Assembly: GCA_045226255.1 (NCBI GenBank)
Contig: JBGVCG010000028.1
Span: 1-54,419 of the forward strand
DNA length: 54,419 bases
Direction of reading: 5' to 3'
DNA from: UBA1181 sp045226255
GTDB lineage: Bacteria; Bacteroidota; Bacteroidia; Bacteroidales; Paludibacteraceae
Shown here: one piece after another, positions 1 to 8,610 of the stretch
Layout: each line of letters begins with the position of its first letter
How positions within the stretch are numbered: position 1 is the stretch's first letter
Notes under the pieces: model-generated
Database searches by the model: none
Seen by the model: the letters and a program-made list of their open reading frames with translations, nothing else
What the model was told of the DNA's origin: nothing
Translations under genes and position numbers: made by a program

Positions 1-382
1 GGGCGACAATAACACGCATTTCGACAACATACCGTTCGGTGTCCACACCATGCATGTGACGGACTTCTTCGGTTGCGAGACTTCCAGAATCTTCCAATTG
101 GATCCTCCGGAGATCGTTATCCCAGATCATTTCACTCCGAACGGAGATGGTGTGAGTGATAATTGGATTGTTCCAGGTCTGGCAGAGGTGTATCCAGGTT
201 CTGTAGTTTCCATCTACGACCGTTACGGTAAAATGTTGGCACAATTCTTCGGTGCGGAGGCTAGTGGCTGGGATGGAACTTACAATGGCAAGGCTTTGCC
301 ATCCACCGACTACTGGTATCAAATCGATATCGAGGAGATCAACAGACAATATGTGGGACACTTCACACTGATACGTAGATAA
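1..382 (+). CDS. C-terminal fragment of a T9SS type-B (CHU_C) surface protein, 5' end outside window
   Basis: The frame is open from the window edge (first full codon at base 2) and ends at a TAA, so this is the tail of a larger protein. The first ~35 residues resemble the end of a SprB-like repeat (FGVHTMHVTDFFGCE). They are followed by a complete CHU_C / gliding-motility-associated C-terminal domain: FTPNGDGVSDNW, a VSIYDRYGK strand, GWDGTYNGKALPSTDYW, and the terminal GHFTLIRR. In Bacteroidota this domain is the type-B signal for T9SS export and surface attachment. The tail is closely similar to that of the 2862-residue GH8 protein ending at 40572 (both have WDGTYNG..LPSTDYWY and GHFTLIR). 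The nature of the rest of the protein cannot be judged from here. Confidence 0.9.
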   Translation, partial: GDNNTHFDNIPFGVHTMHVTDFFGCETSRIFQLDPPEIVIPDHFTPNGDGVSDNWIVPGLAEVYPGSVVSIYDRYGKMLAQFFGAEASGWDGTYNGKALPSTDYWYQIDIEEINRQYVGHFTLIRR

Positions 383-413
383 TCGGTGCTGAGACCCATC
401 AACTAATACAATG

Positions 414-448
414 CGGGATTGGAGATCTTCTCCAGTCCCGTTTTTTTT
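414..448 (+). terminator. Rho-independent terminator of the type-B protein gene
   Basis: A 12-bp stem (CGGGATTGGAGA at 414-425 against TCTCCAGTCCCG at 429-440, one G-T pair) closes on a 3-base loop and is followed by eight T residues (441-448). It lies 32 bases after the stop codon. Confidence 0.9.
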
Positions 449-629
449 GTAGTGTGTGGAGAATGTGCAGGAATGTGCTGAAATGAGCGGGAAGGGGTAG
501 GAGGGTACCTGACCATTCGAGGGCGAAAAAGAGAGCTGTGGAGGGGCTGTGAGACGCTGTTCGGAAGGCTGGGATAGTACGTGCCTAAGGTAGATTCAAA
601 CACTTTGGATTCACACGTTTCTCTCATAG
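449..629. other. Intergenic stretch with no recognised feature
   Basis: Together with its two flanking terminators this makes a gene-free gap of about 300 bases between convergent genes. I see no promoter, RNA or repeat in it; the short frames here lack any protein-like character. Confidence 0.6.
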
Positions 630-668
630 AAAAAAGCGGGCTGGCACATCGATTTGCCAGCCCGCTTT
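630..668 (-). terminator. Rho-independent terminator of the GH16 gene
   Basis: Perfect 13-bp inverted repeat (AAAGCGGGCTGGC at 633-645, GCCAGCCCGCTTT at 656-668) with a 10-base loop. On the minus strand it is followed by a run of T (A630-635 on plus). It sits 21 bases after the GH16 stop codon. Confidence 0.9.
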
Positions 669-689
669 GCATGATAAGGGGGGGACCCG

Positions 690-2288
690 TTATTTCTTTT
701 TGATGATTTTGAAGGATTCTCCGTTCTCCAATTGGATGATGTAGATACCCTCCTTGAGGTTTCCGATGACAGATGATTCACCCGCATTGAAAGTCCTTAC
801 GAGCAGGCCGTTTATGTTGTAGATGGATCCTGCCAATTCGTCGATTCCCTTCTGTGTGGAACACAAATCCTCCATGCCTGTGAAATCTATGACAGGGCCA
901 GTGTAACTCTCTCCTTGCGCACCCTTTTGGTATACTTTGACGTAGTTGACGTACATCTTCGCCTCCCCGCCTTGTAGTGCGCTGATTTGGTTGATATCGT
1001 AGATCTTAGGGAAGTCTCCTCCGATTGCCAAATTGAAGAGGATGTGGAACTCGTGGTGGAAATAGGTTCCGGCGCTGTAATTAGAGCTCTTGTCCGAAAT
1101 GTCCAGTTGGAAATATGGTCTGGCGTTCGGGAAACGGTCTTGGTCGACGTACATGACGAGCCTTTGTTCGTCCCAATAGAGCGTGTAAAGGTGAAATTCA
1201 CCGTCTTGGAGGGAGTAGTCCCACGTGACACTTTGGGTGCTCATTTTGTGTTCGTTGGAGGAAGGTCCCCAGTGGCAGGCACCGTTGAAATATCTATCTT
1301 GGCTACCTCTGTTGAAAGCCTCTGCGTTACCCATCTCGAGGATGTCGATCTCTCCATTGACAGGCCATCTGCTTACATCGTCGCCCATCAACCAGAAGGC
1401 AGGCCAGAGTCCATTGCCGGTCTTTGGCAGACGGATGCTTGCCTCCACCTTACCGTGGCAGAACTTCATCTTGCCCTGAGTGTTCAAACGTCCGGAAGTG
1501 CATGATTTACCGTTCGATTGCTCTTTCCTCGCCGTGATGATGAGACAGCCGTTTCCTTCGGAGTCTTTGCCGACCTCGATGTTGTTCTTGCTATAGTACT
1601 GCAATTCGTTGTTATAGCCTCCGTAACCGTTTTCCTCGATGTTCCACACATTGCTGAGTTTTCCGTTGTCGAACAATTCTTCCCATACGAGGTGATATCC
1701 ATTCACTTCGCCCGTTCCGACTTGTGATTTCTGGTCGTAGGTCGGTGAAGTGCTCTGGTCGAGCTTCTTGAGGAGCGTGACCTCGTCGATGTAGACGACA
1801 GCGTCTTGTTGCAGGTTGCCGCGATCCACCATGATGAAGAAATCCTTGTAGGTGCCTTTCGGTGCGCTCTTCAGGTCGAATGTGACGGTTGTCCATCCGT
1901 TGCCGCCGAGGTAGGCTGTGGTATATTCGTAGTTATCGCCCGGTCCAGACTCCAACTTGAAGGCCACATCCCCTTTGGTTTGCTTGAGGAACTTCACCGT
2001 CGCATAGGAGTAGTCGTTGTCGTCGGAGCCGATGTTGAGGGAATAGACACCCCTTAGGATTACACCTGCCCAATCGTCCGTGCCTACAGGCCGGGTGCAT
2101 TTGAGCACTTTGGACGAACCGTTGACGTTGTCCGGCGAAGGATTGCTTACAATTTCACTAAAGGCGCCACTCACGTCTTCCCAACCTTTAGAGTCACTCT
2201 CGAAATCGTCTAGAACGATGCTGTCTTGCGCATGGGCCGCTGCGATGGAGAAGGCCGACAATGCAATAATAGTTTTTATTCTCATCAT
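690..2288 (-). CDS. Secreted GH16 beta-glucanase (laminarinase/licheninase type) with N-terminal CBM-like domain and T9SS type-A tail
   Basis: I take the ATG at 2288 (532 aa) because it opens a clear signal peptide (MMRIKTIIALSAFSIAAAHAQ); the frame is open 26 codons further upstream. After the signal peptide comes a galactose-binding-like/CBM-type beta-sandwich of ~150 residues (DDFESDSKGW ... VVYIDEVTLL), which binds glycans in related proteins. The GH16 domain follows (~195-455). Its active site is GEIDILEMGN at ~312-321, with nucleophile E313 and acid/base E318 in the EIDxxE beta-bulge form typical of laminarinases and licheninases. The last ~50 residues (IYNINGLLVRTF ... GIYIIQLENGESFKIIKKK) are a T9SS type-A sorting domain, so export to the cell surface is inferred. 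Exact substrate (beta-1,3 or mixed-linkage glucan) is not decided by sequence. Confidence 0.92.
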   Translation of the reverse strand: MMRIKTIIALSAFSIAAAHAQDSIVLDDFESDSKGWEDVSGAFSEIVSNPSPDNVNGSSKVLKCTRPVGTDDWAGVILRGVYSLNIGSDDNDYSYATVKFLKQTKGDVAFKLESGPGDNYEYTTAYLGGNGWTTVTFDLKSAPKGTYKDFFIMVDRGNLQQDAVVYIDEVTLLKKLDQSTSPTYDQKSQVGTGEVNGYHLVWEELFDNGKLSNVWNIEENGYGGYNNELQYYSKNNIEVGKDSEGNGCLIITARKEQSNGKSCTSGRLNTQGKMKFCHGKVEASIRLPKTGNGLWPAFWLMGDDVSRWPVNGEIDILEMGNAEAFNRGSQDRYFNGACHWGPSSNEHKMSTQSVTWDYSLQDGEFHLYTLYWDEQRLVMYVDQDRFPNARPYFQLDISDKSSNYSAGTYFHHEFHILFNLAIGGDFPKIYDINQISALQGGEAKMYVNYVKVYQKGAQGESYTGPVIDFTGMEDLCSTQKGIDELAGSIYNINGLLVRTFNAGESSVIGNLKEGIYIIQLENGESFKIIKKK

Positions 2289-2452
2289 AATGATATTAGA
2301 TGGTTTATGTCTCCTTGATACTTGATATATATATATACTTTTAGAATCGTTGTTTTCAGTTGACAATGAATGTTTTTCAATGTTTTTTTATTGACAATCG
2401 AATCATTTTGCAATTTTCGGAAATATCTGTGAGTTTAGCAACTCTTTTGGTG

Positions 2453-2498
2453 AAAAAATACGGACGCAGTGTCCGAATGATGACATTGCGCCCGTATT
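2453..2498 (-). terminator. Rho-independent terminator of the GH43-like gene
   Basis: Inverted repeat of 17 bp with two G-T pairs (2457-2473 against 2482-2498), loop of 8. On the minus strand it ends in a T-run (A-tract at 2453-2458). It lies just after the stop codon at 2519 and separates this gene from the GH16 gene downstream. Confidence 0.85.
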
Positions 2499-2518
2499 GG
2501 TTGACTTCAGAGGAATGG

Positions 2519-5368
2519 TCACTCCACCACCACCTTCCGTCCGTTCACCAAGTAAACGCCGGTTGGCATTGCACACTCGACGGAGGCATCCGCCTCAACA
2601 CCGAAGAAACGCACCAGACGGCCGTCCAGCGTATAGATATTGACGTCGCAAGCGCGGGAGGCATATACCGTCAATTGATTCTTTCCTGTATAGACCACCA
2701 CATCGTCTGCCAACCCCTCGTTCGAGTAGAGTTCAGGCAGTCCTACCGTTTCCACCTTCTTGTACCCCTTCGATTCGATCCAGCGGGCGTAGGAACCGTC
2801 CGACTCGTCTGATATCGGCTTGTAATTCACCTTCTTCGAATCGAAGCAGAAAGCGAACTGGCAGCTTGCAGTCTTGCCCGCCGTGCCTAAGCCAACCACA
2901 CCATTCAGCGTCGGCGTGGCACTGAAGTTCGTCAGCGCGGAAGAGGAGGAACTGCGTGGGTAGAAATAGTAGTAACCGTCATGCGTGCCCGAAGAGACGA
3001 TCTTCCACTGTTGCTCGTAAGAACCGGAGGAGTCCCGCAGGGAGAGTCCACCGCCCGTCGCGTCCAAAGCCTTCCCGGAAGCCACATCTGTCAGGATATA
3101 ATAGTCATCCTTGGTGGATATCCTAAACGAAAGGTTGATGTCATCATTGTCCTCCGTCAGGGCCAGCTTGCCCTCCTTGTTGGACAAGATCCTGTTCGCA
3201 TTCTTGGAGAGCAACAGGTAGGTCTTGCCCGCCTCAAACGTCTCCACACGCCTATATCGATTCAGTTTATCGAACAAATCGAGGCTCCACTCCCCGTAGA
3301 AACGGATGATCGGATAGCCGCTACGCATATCGATCGGCAGCCAGATGTGCCATGACTCGCCCACGTTGGCGTCCGGGAAGTAGTCGCCGCCCTTCCATCG
3401 GTCACCCATGTAGATATACGCGTCATACTTGCCCGGCACCTTGAAGACGTAATTGCTTTGGCTACAGTAAGACTTGTTAGCGTTCGCGTCCACACACGGG
3501 TTGCCATTGTCCGCCCAACCCGACAGCGGCAGCTGGGAATAGGAGGAGTGGGCAGGGTTCGGATCCCAACCCGTACAGCCCGAAGTGATCGCCACGAAGC
3601 GTTGGTGGTACTTGAATATAGCGGGAGCCTCATACTGCTTGTCGACGAACATGCGCTCCCACGTGTTGCTCAGGTCCAGGAAGTCATCCTTCAGCAGGGT
3701 GCCGTGCATCGTCATGTTCTCCTCGGCCGACCCGAAGTGGTAGCCCACGTTGTAGTCAGGGTCGAACATCAATGTCTGGTCGCGCGAGCCGGAAGGTTGC
3801 TCATCCCCCCTCGGACGCATCGTCTTCACGAACTTATACGGGCCTGTGATCTTATCGGCATAGAGGATGGCCACACGCGAGGCCGCGTAGCCTGAGCCAT
3901 TCTCCCAGTGCACCCACATGACATATTTCCCCGTGTTCGGACATTTCATCACCTTCGGGCGCTCCAAGGTGCGGCCATAGTTCATATCCTGGTAATCATT
4001 CCTGAGCGGCTGTTCAGGACATTCGTACGCCATGCACTCCCTCTTCCAGTTGTACAGATCCTTCGAGGTGTAGCAGACGATACCGTTGCTGCGCACAGGG
4101 GAAGGGCGGTAGTTCTCACCAAACCAATAGTAGGTGCCATCCTCATAGAGCACACATCCGCCATGCGCGTTGATGTGCTTGCCCTCCGCATCGAGCCAAT
4201 CCATGCCCAAGCGAATCGCCGGGCTACCGATCAGGAAGGAGTGGTAGGGTTGTCCGGAAGGGGCATCCACCCGCACGAGGTACCAATAATGCTTGCCGTC
4301 CGAACCGCTCTTATCGCTGTAGACACCCTTACCGTCCGATGTGCCGTCCGTTCCCAAGTACAATCCGTTGGAGGCGAACTGCAGCCTGACGTAATACTCT
4401 TCATCCGGCGCATAACCCACCTTCACATGAGCGGAGGAGGAAGAGGAGCTATTCGCCATCTTCACGTCATACTCGCCCGAAGCGGTCAGGTAAGTGCCCG
4501 ACGCCACGTTCTTCAGCGCATAGGAGCCATCGCTCATCGCCTCGAAGACGAACTGCCGCTTCGTGTCGTTGGAGCGGTTCTTGATCTGCACGTTACCGTT
4601 CTCGTTGGAGAGGTAACGGTTGCTGGCATGGACGATATAGTACTTCACGCCTGCGGATACCGGTGAATTACGCTCCGCCTTATAGGCATTGAGCGCATCC
4701 GCCAGCTTCGTCGTGGCGGAGACCACCTCCGCTTGGGATGTAGGCGATTCGTAGATCGATTTCGCGGCGTCTATTTCAGCCAATAGTTTTTCTTGGGAAC
4801 GTACGGGGTATTCTCCTTCCCCATCGCCGCCCTTCGTCGTCGAAAGGAAGAGTTCAGCCTTCTCGATGGTCATGTACAAACCGTCTGTGATCAGGGAAGA
4901 GCCGTTCGCCTCACGCAGATACCAGAGGTGGAGCGTCTCACGTCCGTTCTTGTCCGAGTAGACGCTGGCGCCCGGCGCGGTACCGTCCGTACCCAAGCAG
5001 AGGCTGTTATCAGCGCATCGGAAGCGCACGTAATCCCCGCCGCAATCCTCCACGGTGAACTTGGCGGCATTACCCGTAGAGGAGGAGAACTCCGTGTTCC
5101 ACTGACCAGTCTTCGCGACGTTCGTGCTGCGTTGCACGCTCTTTATCAGATAGGCGTTGCCGGACTGCACGAAGCGGAATTGTTGCGCCTCGCCCGCATT
5201 GAAGGTATGGAGGTTCGGTGTCCCGTCCACCGACGAGAGCGCCATGCCTGAGGAGTGGAAGACATAATAGACCCCATTCGAGGAAATATCCACCTTCGCG
5301 AATAGATTACTCACGGAAAAAAACACGGCGGCGAGCGCCAAAACTATATACTGAAAAGTGTTCTTCAT
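2519..5368 (-). CDS. Secreted GH43-like exo-beta-1,3-galactanase type enzyme with three beta-trefoil (ricin-like) domains and T9SS type-A tail
   Basis: 949 aa. Signal peptide MKNTFQYIVLALAAVFFSVSNLFA. Domains in order: beta-trefoil/ricin-like (~28-155; CLGTDGT motif), a helical linker (~185-230), a second beta-trefoil (~233-370; YLGTDGT), a five-bladed GH43-type catalytic domain (~380-705), a third beta-trefoil (~705-850), and a type-A sorting tail (NIYTLDGRLVRFF ... GVYLVNGRKVVVE). The catalytic domain has AHGGCVLYEDGTYYWFGE, ERPKVMKCPNTGKYVMWVH and DRWKGGDYFPD, which recall GH43 subfamily 24/34 exo-beta-1,3-galactanases acting on arabinogalactan side chains. In that group the usual GH43 Asp base can be missing; here the equivalent N-terminal position reads HINAHGG without Asp. 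Substrate is an inference from family resemblance. Confidence 0.85.
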   Translation of the reverse strand: MKNTFQYIVLALAAVFFSVSNLFAKVDISSNGVYYVFHSSGMALSSVDGTPNLHTFNAGEAQQFRFVQSGNAYLIKSVQRSTNVAKTGQWNTEFSSSTGNAAKFTVEDCGGDYVRFRCADNSLCLGTDGTAPGASVYSDKNGRETLHLWYLREANGSSLITDGLYMTIEKAELFLSTTKGGDGEGEYPVRSQEKLLAEIDAAKSIYESPTSQAEVVSATTKLADALNAYKAERNSPVSAGVKYYIVHASNRYLSNENGNVQIKNRSNDTKRQFVFEAMSDGSYALKNVASGTYLTASGEYDVKMANSSSSSSAHVKVGYAPDEEYYVRLQFASNGLYLGTDGTSDGKGVYSDKSGSDGKHYWYLVRVDAPSGQPYHSFLIGSPAIRLGMDWLDAEGKHINAHGGCVLYEDGTYYWFGENYRPSPVRSNGIVCYTSKDLYNWKRECMAYECPEQPLRNDYQDMNYGRTLERPKVMKCPNTGKYVMWVHWENGSGYAASRVAILYADKITGPYKFVKTMRPRGDEQPSGSRDQTLMFDPDYNVGYHFGSAEENMTMHGTLLKDDFLDLSNTWERMFVDKQYEAPAIFKYHQRFVAITSGCTGWDPNPAHSSYSQLPLSGWADNGNPCVDANANKSYCSQSNYVFKVPGKYDAYIYMGDRWKGGDYFPDANVGESWHIWLPIDMRSGYPIIRFYGEWSLDLFDKLNRYRRVETFEAGKTYLLLSKNANRILSNKEGKLALTEDNDDINLSFRISTKDDYYILTDVASGKALDATGGGLSLRDSSGSYEQQWKIVSSGTHDGYYYFYPRSSSSSALTNFSATPTLNGVVGLGTAGKTASCQFAFCFDSKKVNYKPISDESDGSYARWIESKGYKKVETVGLPELYSNEGLADDVVVYTGKNQLTVYASRACDVNIYTLDGRLVRFFGVEADASVECAMPTGVYLVNGRKVVVE

Positions 5369-5458
5369 GGTATTATACTAAAAATAGCGACGCTAAGGTA
5401 GCGATATTCATTTAAATGAGCAAATGGGGAGTGGGAGACGTTAGCAATTCATAATTGT

Positions 5459-5503
5459 CCTAGGGCGTTGCCCTAGGCTATATGTGTTACGCCCTTTCAG
5501 GGC
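5459..5503. repeat. REP-like interspersed palindrome, copy 1
   Basis: Perfect palindrome CCTAGGGC-gtt-GCCCTAGG (5459-5477), then ctatatgtgttac and a second stem GCCCT-ttc-AGGGC (5491-5503). The first stem has the same core (GGG.GTTGCCCT.GG.CTA) as the copies at 8742 and 8904. Confidence 0.65.
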
Positions 5504-5576
5504 TCGGTTGTGCGCATTGCGTAGAACCGCACATCCCCATAAACTCATAATTCTTAATTCATAATTCATAATTAAC

Positions 5577-5602
5577 AAAAAGGGGACCCCGAAGAGTCCC
5601 CT
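5577..5602 (-). terminator. Rho-independent terminator of the small NVEALA-like gene
   Basis: Stem AGGGGAC (5581-5587) against GTCCCCT (5596-5602), loop of 8; on the minus strand it ends in a T-run (A5577-5581). It lies 68 bases past the stop at 5671. Confidence 0.8.
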
Positions 5603-5670
5603 ATTCCGTTCTCACCCTACCTTTATCGGGTGAACATTAACTTGTTATAAACTTACCCGCACGTCGTCCG

Positions 5671-5901
5671 TCACTCGTAGAAAGACGGTTGTTCTTGTGC
5701 AGATGTGAACTCATCCCTAATGGAGGAGAACAGCTGCTCCCCACCCAGGTTTTCCTCTACAGGCTCCTGAAGCACCATGTCTGGCTCTGGCTCCACATTC
5801 GCTGCACTAACTACGCACGTGTTATTCAGGTGCTGTTGATAGATCACTGCAGCTGCGGCGCATACGCCCAACACTGCGAAAATTGCGATTCCTTTTTTCA
5901 T
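5671..5901 (-). CDS. Small exported NVEALA-like peptide
   Basis: 76 aa from the ATG at 5901 (an in-frame ATG at 5928 would add nine residues). It starts with a hydrophobic export signal (MKKGIAIFAVLGVCAAAAVIYQQ) and then a short acidic tail carrying SAANVEPEPDM. This layout and the NVE motif ~35 residues in resemble the NVEALA family, small Bacteroidales peptides of unknown function. It is preceded by a textbook promoter (5964-5995) and followed by a terminator, so it appears to be a separately expressed single gene. Family assignment rests on a short motif only. Confidence 0.6.
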   Translation of the reverse strand: MKKGIAIFAVLGVCAAAAVIYQQHLNNTCVVSAANVEPEPDMVLQEPVEENLGGEQLFSSIRDEFTSAQEQPSFYE

Positions 5902-5963
5902 GGCCGTAAAAATTAGGTTCAACATCATTTACAATAAGATGCAGATCAATTATCACTGCATAC

Positions 5964-5995
5964 CAAACTTAAGATTATTCGTTTAGAATTCCAAA
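5964..5995 (-). promoter_or_regulatory. Bacteroidetes-type promoter for the NVEALA-like gene
   Basis: On the minus strand: -33 TTTG (5992-5995), spacer of 20, -7 box TAAGTTTG (5964-5971). Both elements and the spacing match the Bacteroidetes consensus. Start codon lies ~63 bases downstream. Confidence 0.8.
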
Positions 5996-6163
5996 TATTC
6001 GAACCATTATTCTTCGCCAAAGCCGCATATTTTACCACTTTCCATTTTAACACAATTTTACAAATAAATATATGAAATATATTGATTGAGACATTATGTA
6101 TGTGTATATTATTGATATAGAGCAAGCAAACAAGAGACACACAGCACGGTACAAGATAGGATA

Positions 6164-6286
6164 TTACTTCAAATCGAAGGAATGAAGAAAGCAGAGTGTC
6201 CTTTTCATGGATAAACCGTCTTGAGCCCCCACAGGGAACGAGGCAAGCGTCAGGAGGAATATCAGACATGACAAAATAGTTTTCAT
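6164..6286 (-). pseudogene. Truncated tandem duplicate of the start of the 287-aa secreted-protein gene
   Basis: Reads MKTILSCLIFLLTLASFP then VGAQDGLSMKRTL, almost identical to the first 31 residues of the gene at 6325-7188, then diverges and stops after 40 codons. Upstream bases (about 6287-6318) also match the parent's upstream region, including its -7 area, so promoter and signal peptide were copied together. The copy starts within ten bases of the parent's stop codon. It looks like the remnant of a tandem duplicate whose body was deleted. A small exported 40-aa peptide remains possible. Confidence 0.7.
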
Positions 6287-6324
6287 GATATTATTCTGAC
6301 TAATATTTGCAAATAGATCGACCG

Positions 6325-7188
6325 TCACCTAAATCTTATATTCAACGGTTGGACATAGTCACACTCGTTTATCACTTTCAGCTTAGGGGTTATGTGATAG
6401 GAGTTCCTACTATTTATCTCTCTCATTTGCCACGAGGATGTCGGCAACTCGTCCCCCTCAAACGTTGGGACATAGGTATTGCCCATGGATTTAGGAGACC
6501 AAATTTGGAGCTTCTCGATTTCCATCTGTGCGCCATACTCATTCTTCACAACCACTTTGGCGGCGATTGTTGTGTCGGCGGGTATCCAGGTATCTGTTTC
6601 GTTCGTATAAATTTGTCGATTCCCATTTTTGTCCGTATAGTGTAATTCAGTCGTGTACTGATGGGTGACGGTCGGTGATAGGTAAAAGACCCGTTCCCCC
6701 AAGAGCTTATTGGTGAAATTGTCATATATAGACAACTTCAAAGTTTTCGCCTTCTTGTCGATCCCCGACACCACACCTCCCAATATGTTTACGCCACCCC
6801 CGTATGATGTATTTGGAAAAATTCGCGTGCGAAAACTACGAGATGGGCACGTGGAGTCTGGATTAATCTTGGCCAACTCGTCTGACGCCCTATATTGTCC
6901 GAAGAAGGAAATGCTTCCAATGTTCGACTCTATCCTTACCTGAGGCTTCGGGGAATACTTCTTGGTGATATGGATGACGTTCTCGCCCGCAGGTTTCAAA
7001 AACACTGCGTATGTGAAATATCTTTGGAGCAATATTTCGTCGCTTATTAAGTCGCGCGGCGAAAAGACAACAGACCCAGACTCCCTGACTGCCCAGAGTG
7101 TCCTTTTCATGGATAAACCGTCTTGAGCCCCCACAGGGAACGAGGCAAGCGCCAGGAGGAATATCAGGCATGATAAAATAGTTTTCAT
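6325..7188 (-). CDS. Secreted protein of unknown family
   Basis: 287 aa with a clear signal peptide (MKTILSCLIFLLALASFPVGAQ). I do not recognise a domain. The mature part is rich in beta-type alternation and has few cysteines; it has YGGGVNILGGVVSG near the middle and no sorting tail, so a periplasmic or outer-membrane-facing location is possible. A near-consensus -7 box (TATATTCG, 7222-7229 on minus) lies upstream. Its promoter and signal-peptide region is duplicated just downstream (6164-6318). The gene sits between the NVEALA-like gene and another unknown secreted protein on the same strand, each apparently its own unit. Confidence 0.75.
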   Translation of the reverse strand: MKTILSCLIFLLALASFPVGAQDGLSMKRTLWAVRESGSVVFSPRDLISDEILLQRYFTYAVFLKPAGENVIHITKKYSPKPQVRIESNIGSISFFGQYRASDELAKINPDSTCPSRSFRTRIFPNTSYGGGVNILGGVVSGIDKKAKTLKLSIYDNFTNKLLGERVFYLSPTVTHQYTTELHYTDKNGNRQIYTNETDTWIPADTTIAAKVVVKNEYGAQMEIEKLQIWSPKSMGNTYVPTFEGDELPTSSWQMREINSRNSYHITPKLKVINECDYVQPLNIRFR

Positions 7189-7342
7189 GGGATGGTTTTG
7201 TTTAATTCAGACTAATTTTTGCGAATATATCATTTCACATGCATAATCGCAAAGAAGGGAAGCCGATTTGTTTCTTCTGTTTCTTCTTTGATCTTTGCGT
7301 TTCGGATGAGAGAGAGGAAGGATTATGTGTGGGGTGGGGATG

Positions 7343-7373
7343 AAAAAAAGAACCCTCACCTGAGGGCTCTTTT
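7343..7373 (-). terminator. Rho-independent terminator of the 375-aa secreted-protein gene
   Basis: Stem AAAAGAACCCTCA (7346-7358) against TGAGGGCTCTTTT (7361-7373), one G-T pair, loop of 2. The A-tract 7343-7349 gives the T-run on the minus strand. It could work in both directions. Confidence 0.85.
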
Positions 7374-7407
7374 ATCGTTCATGTGAATGACTGGTGTCAG
7401 TTGAACA

Positions 7408-8526
7408 TTATTCCGCAAGAGATTTCTTATAATTCTCTTGTGCCACAACCCATGTTTTCACCAGTTTAGCCATCCTTGATGCATCTCCGAAGTCGAAGAG
7501 CACCTCGTCCGCCTTTTTGAAGTATTGCTCACTGCTTGCGAAGTCCTTGCAAAGAGCGCTATAAACAGCCATGTTGTAATACAGTGCTGCAGTTATCTCC
7601 TTGTTCACTTTCGCGTTCTCGTCTTTCGGATTCGATTGGGCCAGCGCATCCTGCCATACCTTTACCGAAGGAGCGGCCATCTCCTTGAACCTGTCCAACT
7701 CGGATGGACGTTTCTTCAGGAAGTCGAATGCCTCTTGGAATTTATCCACGGACGAGTTTATGTCGGTATAGTCAATCGTGCATTTTTTCCTTACCCTCAC
7801 CTTGTATACATGGAATTTCACCGTTGACAGTGGGGTTGAACCGATCACCTTAGATAAAAATGGTGAATAGTCTTTCAATTGGTTGGCCAAAGTGAAAGTT
7901 GACATCTTTTTATGCAAGTCATCTTCCGCAAGTTTTTTGTCCAGGAACGGATTAGAAACAAAGTCTTGCAAGTAGTAGAGCGTATCGGTATAGACCACGC
8001 CACTTTGGGAGGAGACTTCCACCGTGAAACCAACTTCTTTCGTGGACAATGCGACCAAAGCGTGTGGTCCCGGTGGTGGTGGAGGCGTAGTCGGCTCGAC
8101 TGTTTTGGACGATCCGGTAGTGATGGAGAACTTACCGATCTTCAAAACGGTTTGTTGATTGGACTGCGTCGATTTTTTCCTTGGCGCAGGCCGTTTCGCA
8201 TTGAGTTCCTGTATCTTTACCGGTGTGGACTTCTCGAAATAATCATTTATCGCCACAACAATATCCGCGCCGTCTGGGCTGGATACGAACGTACGATATG
8301 AAACACCTAATGTGTTCATGCTCGTTCTCATGTAAGAGGTTGAGGATTGCAGGGGTACAATATGGTCGGTGACCAATGCCCAGGATTCCGCCGTCGTGTC
8401 AAGCGGGCAATAAGGGTAGCCTGGTACCGTGTGGAACCCCAAGGATTCCCTGTCTGCTGTTTGTGCCAGTATAGTTCCGCTTCCTGCGGCTAACATGAAC
8501 ACACCTAGTAAAATTTTAGATTTCAT
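7408..8526 (-). CDS. Secreted protein of unknown family with helical, TPR-like C-terminus
   Basis: 372 aa from the ATG at 8526; three further codons upstream begin with TTG and are less likely. Signal peptide MKSKILLGVFMLAAGSGTILAQ. The middle holds a proline run (TTPPPPPGPH, ~150-160) between two apparently folded halves. The last ~120 residues (FQEAFDFLKKRPSELDRF ... ALYYNMAVYSALCKDFASS) are helical with a TPR-like YYNMAVY..L..DF.....F.KA pattern. No catalytic motif or sorting tail is visible. It has a perfect -7 box upstream (8611-8618) and a strong terminator. Function unknown. Confidence 0.75.
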   Translation of the reverse strand: MKSKILLGVFMLAAGSGTILAQTADRESLGFHTVPGYPYCPLDTTAESWALVTDHIVPLQSSTSYMRTSMNTLGVSYRTFVSSPDGADIVVAINDYFEKSTPVKIQELNAKRPAPRKKSTQSNQQTVLKIGKFSITTGSSKTVEPTTPPPPPGPHALVALSTKEVGFTVEVSSQSGVVYTDTLYYLQDFVSNPFLDKKLAEDDLHKKMSTFTLANQLKDYSPFLSKVIGSTPLSTVKFHVYKVRVRKKCTIDYTDINSSVDKFQEAFDFLKKRPSELDRFKEMAAPSVKVWQDALAQSNPKDENAKVNKEITAALYYNMAVYSALCKDFASSEQYFKKADEVLFDFGDASRMAKLVKTWVVAQENYKKSLAE

Positions 8527-8610
8527 TATCTTCAAAGGGACACTAATCTACCACTCTCCAAACAACCGAAGGTCCCTGTTAGTCGATTGCTTGGAAAAAA
8601 TTTCAACATT

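Larger units (their letters stand above)
5378..5670. other. Intergenic region with an interspersed palindromic element, AT-rich heptads and a terminator
   Basis: No gene is supported. It holds a 19-bp palindrome and neighbouring stem (5459-5503), a short run of TTAATTC-like heptads (about 5547-5573) and the terminator at 5577-5602, each listed separately. A near-consensus -7 box for the GH43-like gene (TACCTTAG on minus) lies at about 5392-5399. Confidence 0.5.

Noticed and set aside
5946..6269. 107-codon minus-strand frame over the duplicated signal-peptide region
   Set aside because: It is in another frame from the parent's; the frame matching the parent gene is the 40-codon one at 6164-6286.
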